This document shows, in pieces, positions 1-6,417 of a stretch of 10,309 nt of DNA (position 1 is the stretch's first letter; each line of letters begins with the position of its first letter). The position numbers and the translations under genes are program-made. The stretch is from assembly GCA_045119035.1 (NCBI GenBank), contig JBGVCU010000011.1, forward strand, positions 1 through 10,309, in the 5' to 3' direction. The notes beneath the pieces are model-generated. The model was not told the DNA's origin and did no database searches. It saw only the letters and a program-made list of their open reading frames with translations. This DNA is from CAYVQA01 sp045119035 (lineage in GTDB: Bacteria; Bacillota_I; Bacilli_A; ML615J-28; CAG-313).

Positions 1-32
1 TAAAACAACTTTTTATAAAATGTAAAGTTATT

Positions 33-140
33 ATTCTACGTAAATATCTACATTTAAAAGAAGTCAATGAGTTTCCTGTTTTACAGGAAATAATTGATAG
101 AGGTCTTTTGTATAGACCATATAGAATTTCATTCTATTAA
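33..140 (+). pseudogene. tnpB: TnpB C-terminal remnant, left copy
   Basis: The frame reads ILRKYLHL, then EVNEFPVLQEIIDRG and RPYRISFY, ending at TAA 138-140. It matches the last 35 residues of the better preserved copy at the other end of the window. There the sequence immediately before it is NADINGALNI, the hallmark of the last RuvC segment of IS200/IS605-family TnpB, an RNA-guided nuclease. In this left copy the NADINGA part is missing. The frame stays open back to base 3, but residues before ILRK are unrelated to the right copy. Homology starts abruptly at base 33, so this is a broken 3' fragment with no catalytic residues. Reading it as TnpB depends on the right copy. Confidence 0.72.
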
Positions 141-142
141 AT

Positions 143-198
143 AAAAGTATTTTAATGTTAAAAAATTTATATATTTTTTAATAGTTTTTAATACTTTT
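143..198 (+). other. Nested palindrome downstream of tnpB (right-end / omega-RNA-like structure, left copy)
   Basis: An outer 9-bp stem pairs AAAAGTATT (143-151) with AATACTTTT (190-198). An inner 9-bp stem pairs TTAAAAAAT (158-166) with ATTTTTTAA (173-181) around a 6-nt loop. IS200/IS605 elements carry subterminal hairpins at their right end, and their guide (omega) RNA comes from this same region after tnpB. The placement fits, but the role is inferred. The run of T in the inner stem could also make it a terminator. Confidence 0.5.
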
Positions 199-268
199 GA
201 ATACATTGACAAGTTTACAAGGACTTTTGAATACATTAACGAATAATGCAAAATTTGTAGGTTAAATT

Positions 269-505
269 ATGAATAAATTAAAATCAGAATACGAGCAATT
301 AAAAGAAGTTAGAGATAACTTTTTTATTGCTATTTTTAGATATATTTTTAACGTCCCATTAATATTATTTTTTATTTTATTATATTTAATATTAATAACA
401 TTATATATTTTTATTTTACCTTTTAATTATTTTAAGTTTACTTATAAGATTGCAAAATATTATATTTTTGCATTAAGCAAGATTTATAGGAAGATCGCAC
501 CATAA
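269..505 (+). CDS. Small hydrophobic protein, probably membrane-anchored
   Basis: This 78-residue ORF is of unknown function and I do not recognise a family. Residues 1-16 are charged (KLKSEYEQLKEVRD), residues 19-57 form a long run of I, L, F and Y that could be one long or two short membrane segments, and the tail is basic (KIYRKIAP). That layout suggests an inner-membrane protein with short polar ends. The ATG has only a weak ribosome site (TAGG about 9 nt upstream). It begins 60 bp past the left inverted repeat and converges on the radical SAM gene, with 147 bp between them. Such small membrane proteins are common in accessory stretches of T4-type phages. Composition bias in AT-rich DNA can also produce I/L/F-rich chance ORFs, so reality is moderate. 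Confidence 0.5.
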   Translation: MNKLKSEYEQLKEVRDNFFIAIFRYIFNVPLILFFILLYLILITLYIFILPFNYFKFTYKIAKYYIFALSKIYRKIAP

Positions 506-560
506 TTCTGAATTATCATTTTTCTTAATTCCGGAACGTTCTCATAAAATAGTATGTATG

Positions 561-602
561 ATGTGAACTGCTATTGAACTAAAGATCAATAATAGTTCAC
601 AT
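561..602. repeat. Imperfect hairpin between convergent genes, shares its arm with 6434-6448
   Basis: ATGTGAACT (561-569) pairs with AGTTCACAT (594-602). The stem continues with a G-T wobble, one C-A mismatch and six more pairs around an 8-nt loop. The arm at 563-577, read on the minus strand, is identical over 15 nt to 6434-6448, next to the TnpB N-terminal remnant. It lies downstream of both the small ORF and the leftward radical SAM gene, so it could act as a bidirectional terminator. It lacks a flanking T run, and the shared arm points instead to a mobile-element hairpin remnant. Confidence 0.5.
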
Positions 603-652
603 TATAGAAAATCAGTGAATTTGTCTATTGTTACTATAGGAATATTACCTAA

Positions 653-1519
653 TTAAACTACATAGTCTGATAAAGGTATTTCTTTATTTACTGTTTCCCA
701 CTCCAAATTTGATTCGCAAGGTGCACCACAATACTTACAAAATGGAGTTTCATTAGAAATAAAATCTTTAAATTGTTTGAAAGACTTTAAATCTTTGATT
801 TCTAAATAATCTTTATTAGTTACTTCAAAATCTGTTTTAAAATAATCGTTTAAAATATGATTAAATGCTGTTTTGCCACATTGATAAATCTTACCATTGT
901 ACAGTGCGGTACAATCCTGTGTACAATATTGTTTATTAGAATGAGCATTATTAAAGCATTTTTTAGAAATTTTATTTTGATTAAATGTAGTTCTAACGGT
1001 TGGACAGTCCGAAATATTACCAATATTTACAATTTGAACCTTGGCTATTCTGCATTTATTAACTAGCACATGATATTTGGTATTTGTTTTTCCATATTGT
1101 GTATATATAATCCCAACTTTTAAACAGCTTAAAGTTTTGAAATAATCTAATGGTTTGTTAGATAAAATAATACCATTTGTCAGAATCATCAGACTCGTAT
1201 TGTGTAACTGTGATCTTGCAAATTCAATCATCTTAGTTAAATTTGGGTTCATCAGTGGTTCTCCACCACTGAATGTAAGTGACGAAATCTTAATGTTTGT
1301 TTTCTTTAAGTCTAAAATATCTTGTTTAAATTGTTCTAATTCATAAAATCTAGGTTTTGCGATGCAGGAATATCTTGCACAATATCTGCATTTTAAATTG
1401 CAATGTTCACACGTTAGTACTTCTAAACGCATTGCATTTTGGTTTATTTGATTTTGAATAATCGCATTCATAAAAATAGTATTTGATAATACCTTATTTA
1501 TATAGTATAGAATTACCAT
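653..1519 (-). CDS. Radical SAM protein with C-terminal SPASM-like cysteine cluster
   Basis: The protein has 288 residues. C40-x3-C44-x2-C47 (CNLKCRYC) is the radical SAM site for the 4Fe-4S cluster that cleaves S-adenosylmethionine, and FSGGEPL (83-89) is the SAM-binding GGE motif. The C-terminal third has more cysteines (C188, C199, C203, C214, C261, C264, C268) around YNGKIYQCG and FCKYCGAPC. These suggest an auxiliary Fe-S cluster like the SPASM/twitch domains of peptide- and protein-modifying enzymes. The substrate cannot be read from sequence, and no obvious precursor peptide lies nearby. The chosen ATG overlaps the gp14-like stop by 7 nt, consistent with translational coupling. Alternative starts are Met17 (ATG at 1471-1469), just downstream of a late-promoter octamer, and Met30; neither has a good Shine-Dalgarno. 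The spacing of C40 is not that of QueE, a known phage 7-deazaguanine enzyme. Confidence 0.88.
   Translation of the reverse strand: MVILYYINKVLSNTIFMNAIIQNQINQNAMRLEVLTCEHCNLKCRYCARYSCIAKPRFYELEQFKQDILDLKKTNIKISSLTFSGGEPLMNPNLTKMIEFARSQLHNTSLMILTNGIILSNKPLDYFKTLSCLKVGIIYTQYGKTNTKYHVLVNKCRIAKVQIVNIGNISDCPTVRTTFNQNKISKKCFNNAHSNKQYCTQDCTALYNGKIYQCGKTAFNHILNDYFKTDFEVTNKDYLEIKDLKSFKQFKDFISNETPFCKYCGAPCESNLEWETVNKEIPLSDYVV
1495..1502 (-). promoter_or_regulatory. Candidate T4-type late promoter TATAAATA inside the radical SAM 5' end
   Basis: The minus strand reads TATAAATA at 1502-1495, the T4 late-promoter -10 element. It lies 5-8 codons into the radical SAM frame as annotated and about 24 nt upstream of Met17. 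It could drive the radical SAM gene alone, from Met17. An all-A/T octamer occurs by chance several times in a window this AT-rich, so placement is the only support. Confidence 0.4.
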
Positions 1520-2244
1520 CCGAAAACATCGTGTTCATCGTTATTGACGATTGGCTTTTTAACTATATCGTCAATACCTTTTTCAATACCATTTACCTTA
1601 ACAGTTTTTACGCAATCCTTTACTTCAGCTTCAAAATCTTGTTCTTTTTTATCGTTTAATAGTTTATCAAAATATCCGTCTAAAGCATCATAATCACCTG
1701 TTGCTAAAGTAGAATTATCTAAATCATCAATGTTATCGATTTCGTCAGTAAATTGAATATCTTTTGTTTCATCGGTAGATTTAAAGTTGTATGCACTTAA
1801 AGATAACTTTAAAACTGATTTTGCATCGTTATATGACCATAAATTATTTACTGACGGTGCCTGTAAACTTACATCTGTAATTTCCATAATTTTATTTGAA
1901 GGAAATACAATTAAACAACCCATTAAGTTATTAATGTCAAATCCTAATTTAAAACATCTTTGTGCACTTACATATACTGTGCATGTATCTGAGTTTGAAA
2001 ATCCAAAATCACCAAAACTATAATCTTGACTATCTACCTGATCTGGAGTTTCTGGTAAAATAACTATGTCATAATTATTTTTACCATCAACTTTAATATG
2101 ACTCCAATCTCCAAAAACTTCTTCATCGTAGTTTTGTTTTTCTGTTTTAATTAACTTAACTTCAATTCCGTATAAATTGATACATTCACAAATCATTGCA
2201 TTGTTTAAAACATATTCGTTTTTATGGGTTAGATTAAAATTCAT
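1513..2244 (-). CDS. 14: Neck protein, T4 gp14-like
   Basis: The protein has 243 residues, against 256 for T4 gp14. From memory of gp14 the two align in order: AMICECINLYGIEV with ADVLVAESIQMRGVE; EVFGD with LIFGED; FGDFGF..SDTCTVYVS..CFK with FSNFGM..QDEVTLSIN..LFK; GCLIVFPSNKIMEI with GDLIYFPMDNSLFEI; then NLWSYNDAKSVLKLSLSAYNF with YQLGQNAIRKITAGKFIY. In T4, gp13 and gp14 form the neck that closes the DNA-filled head and joins it to the tail. The C-terminal region (about 155-200) is an acidic linker rich in D and E, and the protein ends DVFGW. A late-promoter octamer lies about 25 nt upstream; no good Shine-Dalgarno is visible. It is the first gene of a leftward pair with the radical SAM gene. 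The assignment is by eye and should be tested with a profile search. Confidence 0.75.
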   Translation of the reverse strand: MNFNLTHKNEYVLNNAMICECINLYGIEVKLIKTEKQNYDEEVFGDWSHIKVDGKNNYDIVILPETPDQVDSQDYSFGDFGFSNSDTCTVYVSAQRCFKLGFDINNLMGCLIVFPSNKIMEITDVSLQAPSVNNLWSYNDAKSVLKLSLSAYNFKSTDETKDIQFTDEIDNIDDLDNSTLATGDYDALDGYFDKLLNDKKEQDFEAEVKDCVKTVKVNGIEKGIDDIVKKPIVNNDEHDVFGW

Positions 2245-2268
2245 AGCTGTGTAATTATTTTTTTTTAA

Positions 2269-2276
2269 TATTTATA
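2269..2276 (-). promoter_or_regulatory. Candidate T4-type late promoter for the gp14-like gene
   Basis: TATAAATA is read on the minus strand, 25 nt upstream of the gp14-like ATG at 2244. That gives a short leader, as at T4 late genes. In T4 this element is recognised by the gp55 sigma factor with the sliding clamp. Function here is inferred from matching sequence and placement. Confidence 0.6.
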
Positions 2277-2302
2277 TTATATATACATATAATAAAAAGA
2301 TT

Positions 2303-2512
2303 TTATTGAATTTTTCTCATTTCTTTATATTTCAACCAGTTAAGCATCTCAAAGTATAGTTCAACTATTGTTTGATTAAGTTCAAAGTGTAGTTCAACTA
2401 TTGTTTGATTAAGTTCAAAGTGTAGTTCAACTATTGTTTGATTAAGTTCAAAGTGTAGTTCAATTATTGTTTGATTAAGTTCAAAGTGTAGTTCAACTAC
2501 TGTTTGAACTAC
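2303..2512 (-). pseudogene. Start-less reading frame of 11-residue repeats (decayed coding remnant?)
   Basis: On the minus strand the 33-bp tandem array translates without stops for 69 codons, as repeats of ELNQTIVELHF followed by EMLNWLKYKEMRKIQ and TAA at 2305-2303. A stop at 2515-2513 bounds it upstream, and no start codon precedes the repeats. The plus-strand frames of the unit all contain stops. An 11-residue amphipathic repeat resembles a hendecad coiled coil, so the array may be what remains of a coiled-coil or fibre gene. Because 33 is a multiple of three, a repeat that lacks stops once lacks them in every copy, so openness alone is weak evidence. Confidence 0.3.
2351..2507. repeat. 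33-bp direct tandem repeat array (four full copies plus a partial fifth)
   Basis: Copies begin at 2351, 2384, 2417, 2450 and 2483. The unit starts AAAGTGTAGTTCAACTATTG and ends TTTGATTAAGTTC. Copy 1 has TATAG for TGTAG, copy 4 has CAATTATTG, and copy 5 diverges after GTTTGA. There it becomes a perfect 9-bp hairpin, GTAGTTCAA (2488-2496) with TTGAACTAC (2504-2512). The array fills the divergent spacer between the late promoters of the neck and tail-fibre genes. It could be a protein-binding array, a recombination site, or decayed coding DNA. Confidence 0.9.
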
Positions 2513-2604
2513 TTAACTTATTGAAATACAATAAGATGAAAAATTTAACAAAATTAATTATTCATCTTTGAATGTAGTCAAACTTTACAAAATCATTATT
2601 AATA

Positions 2605-2612
2605 TATAAATA
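2605..2612 (+). promoter_or_regulatory. Candidate T4-type late promoter for the tail fibre
   Basis: TATAAATA ends 26 nt before the tail-fibre ATG at 2639, implying a leader of about 20 nt. Only a weak ribosome site (TTGAG) precedes the ATG. With the copy at 2269-2276 it forms a divergent late promoter pair around the tandem array. Confidence 0.6.
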
Positions 2613-2638
2613 ATAAAAACATATTAATTGAGTCAAAA

Positions 2639-5600
2639 ATGGGTAAATATACAGAAAACAACATCTACATTCCAGACGAAGGTGAAATTGGTTGGGGTAA
2701 AGAAGTAAATAGTAATTTATATGAACTTTCTAATATTTTAACTAAGTTAACAGAAATTAATTCAAGTTTACAACATTTAGGAAATTCAATTACTGACGTA
2801 GATAATAAGTCAGCATCCGAAGATACGAAATTACAAAATAATTTAACTACAACCGCACAACAACTTCAATCAAAAATTTCCGATACGAATGATAAAATTG
2901 ATATCGTCAATACAAGAATTGATAATTTAAATTTAGATAAAACGAAATACGCAGACAGATCAGGCATTTCAGAAGTTGCAGGTAAAGTTGAACACTCAAT
3001 CACGATTAATGGAACTGTATACGATGGTTCAAAGAGTATCAACATCACAACATATACAGATAGTGATATTAATGACTTAATTAAATCTGTTAATAATAAT
3101 TTAAACGAAGTTAAAAAGAAAGTTGAAGATTTAGAATCAGGCGACTTTAAAATGGAAGTTGTAAACGAACTTCCTAACATTGGTAGAATGCATACAATGT
3201 ATTTTATACCAAAAACGATTGGTGAAACCGAAAGTAATACCTATGATGAATATATTTGGACAGGTGAGAAATATGAGCTTTTAGGTGATACTGAAGCAAA
3301 ATTACAAAACGTATATTTAAAGAATGATGCAGATGAAAGATTTGTCAATGTTTGGAACGATCAAACTATATATGGCGCTAAAACTTTTACTAAATCAATT
3401 GACGGTAATATTTCAACAGCAAACAAACTTGCAAATGCTATTCTCATCAATAATACAGCATTTGATGGCTCGCAATCAATTACCACTAACACGTGGGGTC
3501 GAACAGTAAATGCAAATTTAACTGATGGTGTTCACTATTCATCAACTCCCATAAATGGAGCATCTGATTTTACACTACAAATTCCAAATGAATTAGATAT
3601 TACCGTAAACGGAGATTTACATGGTAATGCAGATACTTCAACATTAGCGACATACTCAATTAACAATCAAAATGGATACGAATTAGCAGATACTTTAGTA
3701 AAAGATATTTGTTTTGATAATGGAAAAATTATTATTTCTAGTATTAATAACGAAGAAAAAAATATTAATCTGTCTAATGTTGAGAATGCTTTAAGATCTA
3801 ATAATTCAGATCATGCGTTACTCGCTGACAATGCAATTAATGACAGTGAAGGAAATAAAATAAACGAAACCTACTTAAAATTAAGTGGTGGAATGGTATC
3901 AGACAGTATTTCTTTTGCAAATGGTGGTATTGTATTTGGAAATGATAGTTTTAAAAATATTATTACTGATACAGAATCTAACCTGGTATTTGATTTGTCT
4001 GATTTGGACGACAAACAAAAGAATATCTTATTCAAGTATGGTTCAAACAACATTGTTACAATTTCATCAGATGGTACAGTTACTGCTAACAAATTCGTTG
4101 GTGCAGTTGCAAGTGCATCAGAAACAGCGAATAAATTAACAAACGTTAGAACTATTACTTTAAACGGGGATGTAACAGGTTCATTTGAATTTGATGGTTC
4201 TAAAGATGTTGAATGTGATATAACTTGTACTAATTCTAAAATGTCCGAAGTATCACAAAAGTTACAGACACCTAGAACTATTGATTTAATTGGTGATGTT
4301 ATTGGTTCAGTTAATTTTGATGGTTCAGATAACGTAACTATCAACACAGAAATTGTAAATATTCCGTCAACTTCAAACATTGCAAATGCAATGCATTCAG
4401 AACAAACAGAAAAATTAGTAACACCTAGAACCATTACTTTAAACGGAGATGTAACGGGTTCATTTGAATTTGATGGTTCTGAAGATACACAGTTTGAAAC
4501 TACTTTAAACATAACCTCAATAGAAAATGCAAATCATTCTAACACATCAGATAATAGTATTTTATCAGAGTCAACAATAAGATTACAAACACCTAGAACC
4601 ATTACTTTAAACGGAGATGTAACAGGTTCGTTTGAATTTGATGGTTCTGGTAATGTTGAATGTAGCACATCTGTAAATGTTGAAAATTCTAATCATGCAA
4701 ATCATGCAAATCAATTAGCAAAGTCTGTTAATATTGGCTTAACAGGTGTAGTTCAAGGTTCAGCAAGTTTCAATGGTGCTAATGATATTACGATTGAAAC
4801 AACTTCTGATTTAGAAAGTACAATTATGAATAACATGGTTGGTAATGCTAAAGAAGGTCAGATATTATCAGCTATTTTTGATACAACAAAAAACCAAAAT
4901 GTTGTAACCTCACATCCTTTAATCGAATTTTGCAAAATTGCAGATAACACAGATACTTTAAACCAATTAAAATCAGCTCCCGTTGGCATGAGTTCGATTT
5001 TCTCAGATTGGTATAGATTTTCACATTGGAGAAGTGAGCAAAACTTAAGTGGAAATACAGGTCATATAATGCCTAATAATAAATATTCTGGTACTGAACA
5101 TGCTGCTGCAAGAAATGATTGGACGTATGATAAATCATCAAATATGATTAAGTCTAATCGAAATTCTCCAGTTTATGCAGGTTTTATTAATCCACTAAAA
5201 CTAAAACAATGGTATTTAAAGATTCAAGTTTATGGCGGTGGAGACGATGACAACAACGGTATCTTGATTAATGTTGCATTTATGAAAGACTCTGATGGCA
5301 TTGAACACACAATAGATTTAGTAAGAGCACGCTCAGGCGTAGGTAATGATGTTTATCTTGACGATAAAAAAGACATGGAATTTTATTGGTCATTAGTTTA
5401 CGATTATAGACAGGATACCCAGAAAGAACTTGCGAATAATACTAACGTATATTGTGCACCTACAGGTATTCCAGAATACGGTTGGGGAACAAATTACGCT
5501 TGCATGAGTTGTCAACGAAATGTAACTAACATTAAATGTTACACTTCAGATGTTGTTTCAACACCTATTACAACAGTAAATGAAGACTCTTTAATTGATT

Positions 5601-5935
5601 ATACTTTACCTAGTTCAAAACCAGATGATTGGACTGATGCTATGTGGAGTAATATGCGGACAATGTTGTTAAATGCATCACAAATGGGTGTTGGTACACA
5701 TTCCCAAAATGGATTATTTACAATCTTAGAACAAAGATATATTTTCAACGATGAAAAGATTTACGATATGGTAAATGACATAATATGGGAATACTCTGAA
5801 AAAACAAATAAATGGAATGATATTGGTAAATGTTCTGAAAGTCTAAGAGAAGGACAAATTTATTACAACGAAAGTACAAAACAAACATTCTACTATACAA
5901 ATGGAAATGCATATTGCATTGGAAATGGCAATTAA
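2639..5935 (+). CDS. Long tail fibre protein with phage-fibre repeats and a distal beta-domain
   Basis: The protein has 1098 residues. The N-terminus (IYIPDEGEIGWGKEVNSNLYEL) is typical of fibre proteins at their virion-attachment end. Residues 35-165 include a likely trimeric coiled coil (LQSKISDTNDKIDIVNTRID). Fibre-type units SITINGTVYDGSKSI (about 120) and ILINNTAFDGSQSI (about 270) come next. Then come five units of the form RTITLNGDVTGSFEFDGS, starting near residues 503, 545, 597, 653 and 698, separated by N/H/S-rich linkers; these resemble the Pfam phage tail fibre repeat. The distal part (about 780-1098) is non-repetitive and W/Y-rich. It includes GGGDDDNNG (866-874) and EHTIDLVRARSG, resembling calcium-binding beta-sandwich domains of phage adhesins, so it is probably the receptor-binding tip. 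No chaperone gene is evident right after it. A late promoter lies upstream and a strong stem-loop follows the stop. Confidence 0.88.
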   Translation: MGKYTENNIYIPDEGEIGWGKEVNSNLYELSNILTKLTEINSSLQHLGNSITDVDNKSASEDTKLQNNLTTTAQQLQSKISDTNDKIDIVNTRIDNLNLDKTKYADRSGISEVAGKVEHSITINGTVYDGSKSINITTYTDSDINDLIKSVNNNLNEVKKKVEDLESGDFKMEVVNELPNIGRMHTMYFIPKTIGETESNTYDEYIWTGEKYELLGDTEAKLQNVYLKNDADERFVNVWNDQTIYGAKTFTKSIDGNISTANKLANAILINNTAFDGSQSITTNTWGRTVNANLTDGVHYSSTPINGASDFTLQIPNELDITVNGDLHGNADTSTLATYSINNQNGYELADTLVKDICFDNGKIIISSINNEEKNINLSNVENALRSNNSDHALLADNAINDSEGNKINETYLKLSGGMVSDSISFANGGIVFGNDSFKNIITDTESNLVFDLSDLDDKQKNILFKYGSNNIVTISSDGTVTANKFVGAVASASETANKLTNVRTITLNGDVTGSFEFDGSKDVECDITCTNSKMSEVSQKLQTPRTIDLIGDVIGSVNFDGSDNVTINTEIVNIPSTSNIANAMHSEQTEKLVTPRTITLNGDVTGSFEFDGSEDTQFETTLNITSIENANHSNTSDNSILSESTIRLQTPRTITLNGDVTGSFEFDGSGNVECSTSVNVENSNHANHANQLAKSVNIGLTGVVQGSASFNGANDITIETTSDLESTIMNNMVGNAKEGQILSAIFDTTKNQNVVTSHPLIEFCKIADNTDTLNQLKSAPVGMSSIFSDWYRFSHWRSEQNLSGNTGHIMPNNKYSGTEHAAARNDWTYDKSSNMIKSNRNSPVYAGFINPLKLKQWYLKIQVYGGGDDDNNGILINVAFMKDSDGIEHTIDLVRARSGVGNDVYLDDKKDMEFYWSLVYDYRQDTQKELANNTNVYCAPTGIPEYGWGTNYACMSCQRNVTNIKCYTSDVVSTPITTVNEDSLIDYTLPSSKPDDWTDAMWSNMRTMLLNASQMGVGTHSQNGLFTILEQRYIFNDEKIYDMVNDIIWEYSEKTNKWNDIGKCSESLREGQIYYNESTKQTFYYTNGNAYCIGNGN

Positions 5936-5941
5936 TTTTTT

Positions 5942-5985
5942 TATAACTCCTATTAATATTTTTTGTTATATTAATAGGAGTTATA
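5942..5985 (+). terminator. Stem-loop after the tail-fibre gene, probable terminator
   Basis: An 18-bp perfect stem (5942-5959 with 5968-5985, core ACTCCTATTAATAT) encloses an 8-nt loop, TTTTTGTT. It begins 7 nt after the tail-fibre stop. The T run after the stem is poor (ATCGTTTT), so it may act as a processing or stability hairpin rather than a classic intrinsic terminator. Confidence 0.65.
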
Positions 5986-6035
5986 TCGTTTTAAAACATT
6001 CATATATCTCCTTTATATAAAACCAACGGATAAAA

Positions 6036-6057
6036 ATATGAACCTTCAGGTTCATAT
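6036..6057. repeat. Perfect hairpin with TTCA loop, transposon-end-like
   Basis: ATATGAACC pairs with GGTTCATAT over 9 bp around a TTCA loop. The same CC-TTCA-GG apex occurs in the hairpin at 6418-6441, with the TnpB N-terminal remnant lying between them. IS200/IS605 elements have small subterminal hairpins recognised by TnpA, so this may be the left-end hairpin of a dead element. The rest of 5986-6207 holds no other gene or structure that I can support. Confidence 0.5.
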
Positions 6058-6207
6058 ATACAGACATTGTACTTTTAAATATTTAAATTAAAAATTCAAA
6101 AACCGTTTAAAAACAGAGTTTGTAATTGTATAATTTTTTATAAAAAATATTGATTTTTATTTTTAAAATCATATAATAAATAAAACAAAAATAAAAAGCA
6201 TTCTAAA

Positions 6208-6405
6208 TTGAAAAGGAACAATTCTGAGAAAAATAATAGAGGTTTAGTGTTAACACTAATTCCTACTCAGAAATTGCTTTTAGATAAACATTTAAATGAT
6301 ACTAGATTCATATATACTCTTAGAAAGGAACTTTCGGAGTATAAAACTTTTAAGTGTTTAGATTTTTCAGGATCAAAAGCACTTAAACTACAATCAAATA
6401 TTTGA
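6208..6405 (+). pseudogene. tnpB: TnpB N-terminal remnant
   Basis: Read from a TTG, 65 codons include TLIPTQKLLLDKHLNDTRFIY followed by ELSEYKTFK. This matches the conserved start of IS200/IS605 TnpB (form IYPTKEQ..LL..HF...RFVYN). The frame continues CLDFSGSKALKLQSNI, which still resembles the following TnpB stretch, and then stops, about 300 residues short. No RBS or ATG is present, and nothing resembling the RuvC domain follows before the polymerase gene. I read it as a dead fragment. It is not the missing front of either C-terminal fragment in place, since both of those lie elsewhere. Confidence 0.65.
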
Positions 6406-6417
6406 TTGTAAATAGAA

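Larger units (their letters stand above)
33..209 (+). repeat. Left arm of long inverted repeat (tnpB 3' end plus tail)
   Basis: This 177-bp block recurs as its reverse complement at 9934-10111 with about six differences by eye (a few substitutions and one single-base indel). It covers the tnpB 3' codons and about 69 bp after the stop, ending near CATTGA. Beyond base 209 the two copies diverge at once. A partial echo of the terminal motif, ACTTTTGAATACATT, recurs at 224-238, so the end may be duplicated. The abrupt boundaries suggest a transposon right end or a recombination-mobilised module boundary. Confidence 0.9.

Noticed and set aside
206..234. TTGACA at 206-211 as a -35 box for the small membrane ORF
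   Set aside because: The hexamers at 17-19 nt spacing (GAATAC, AATACA, ATACAT) are poor -10 boxes, and the TTGACA straddles the end of the inverted repeat, so it is probably incidental.
653..1519. Radical SAM gene as QueE of a 7-deazaguanine DNA-modification pathway
   Set aside because: QueE enzymes have a long spacer after the first cluster cysteine. This protein has the canonical CxxxCxxC plus a C-terminal cysteine cluster, and no other queuosine-pathway gene is in the window.
1787..2023. 78-codon plus-strand frame opposite the gp14-like gene
   Set aside because: It is antisense to a well-supported coding region and has no start signal or family resemblance. The same reasoning applies to the plus-strand frames at 857-1066 and 1155-1346 opposite the radical SAM gene.
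2866..3180. 104-codon minus-strand frame within the tail-fibre gene
   Set aside because: It is a shadow of the S/T/L-rich fibre stalk coding on the other strand, with a composition-driven hydrophobic look.
3871..4512. 213-codon open frame on the minus strand inside the tail-fibre gene
   Set aside because: It runs antisense through the repeated fibre units, and its apparent repeats mirror those units. There is no RBS and no recognisable family.
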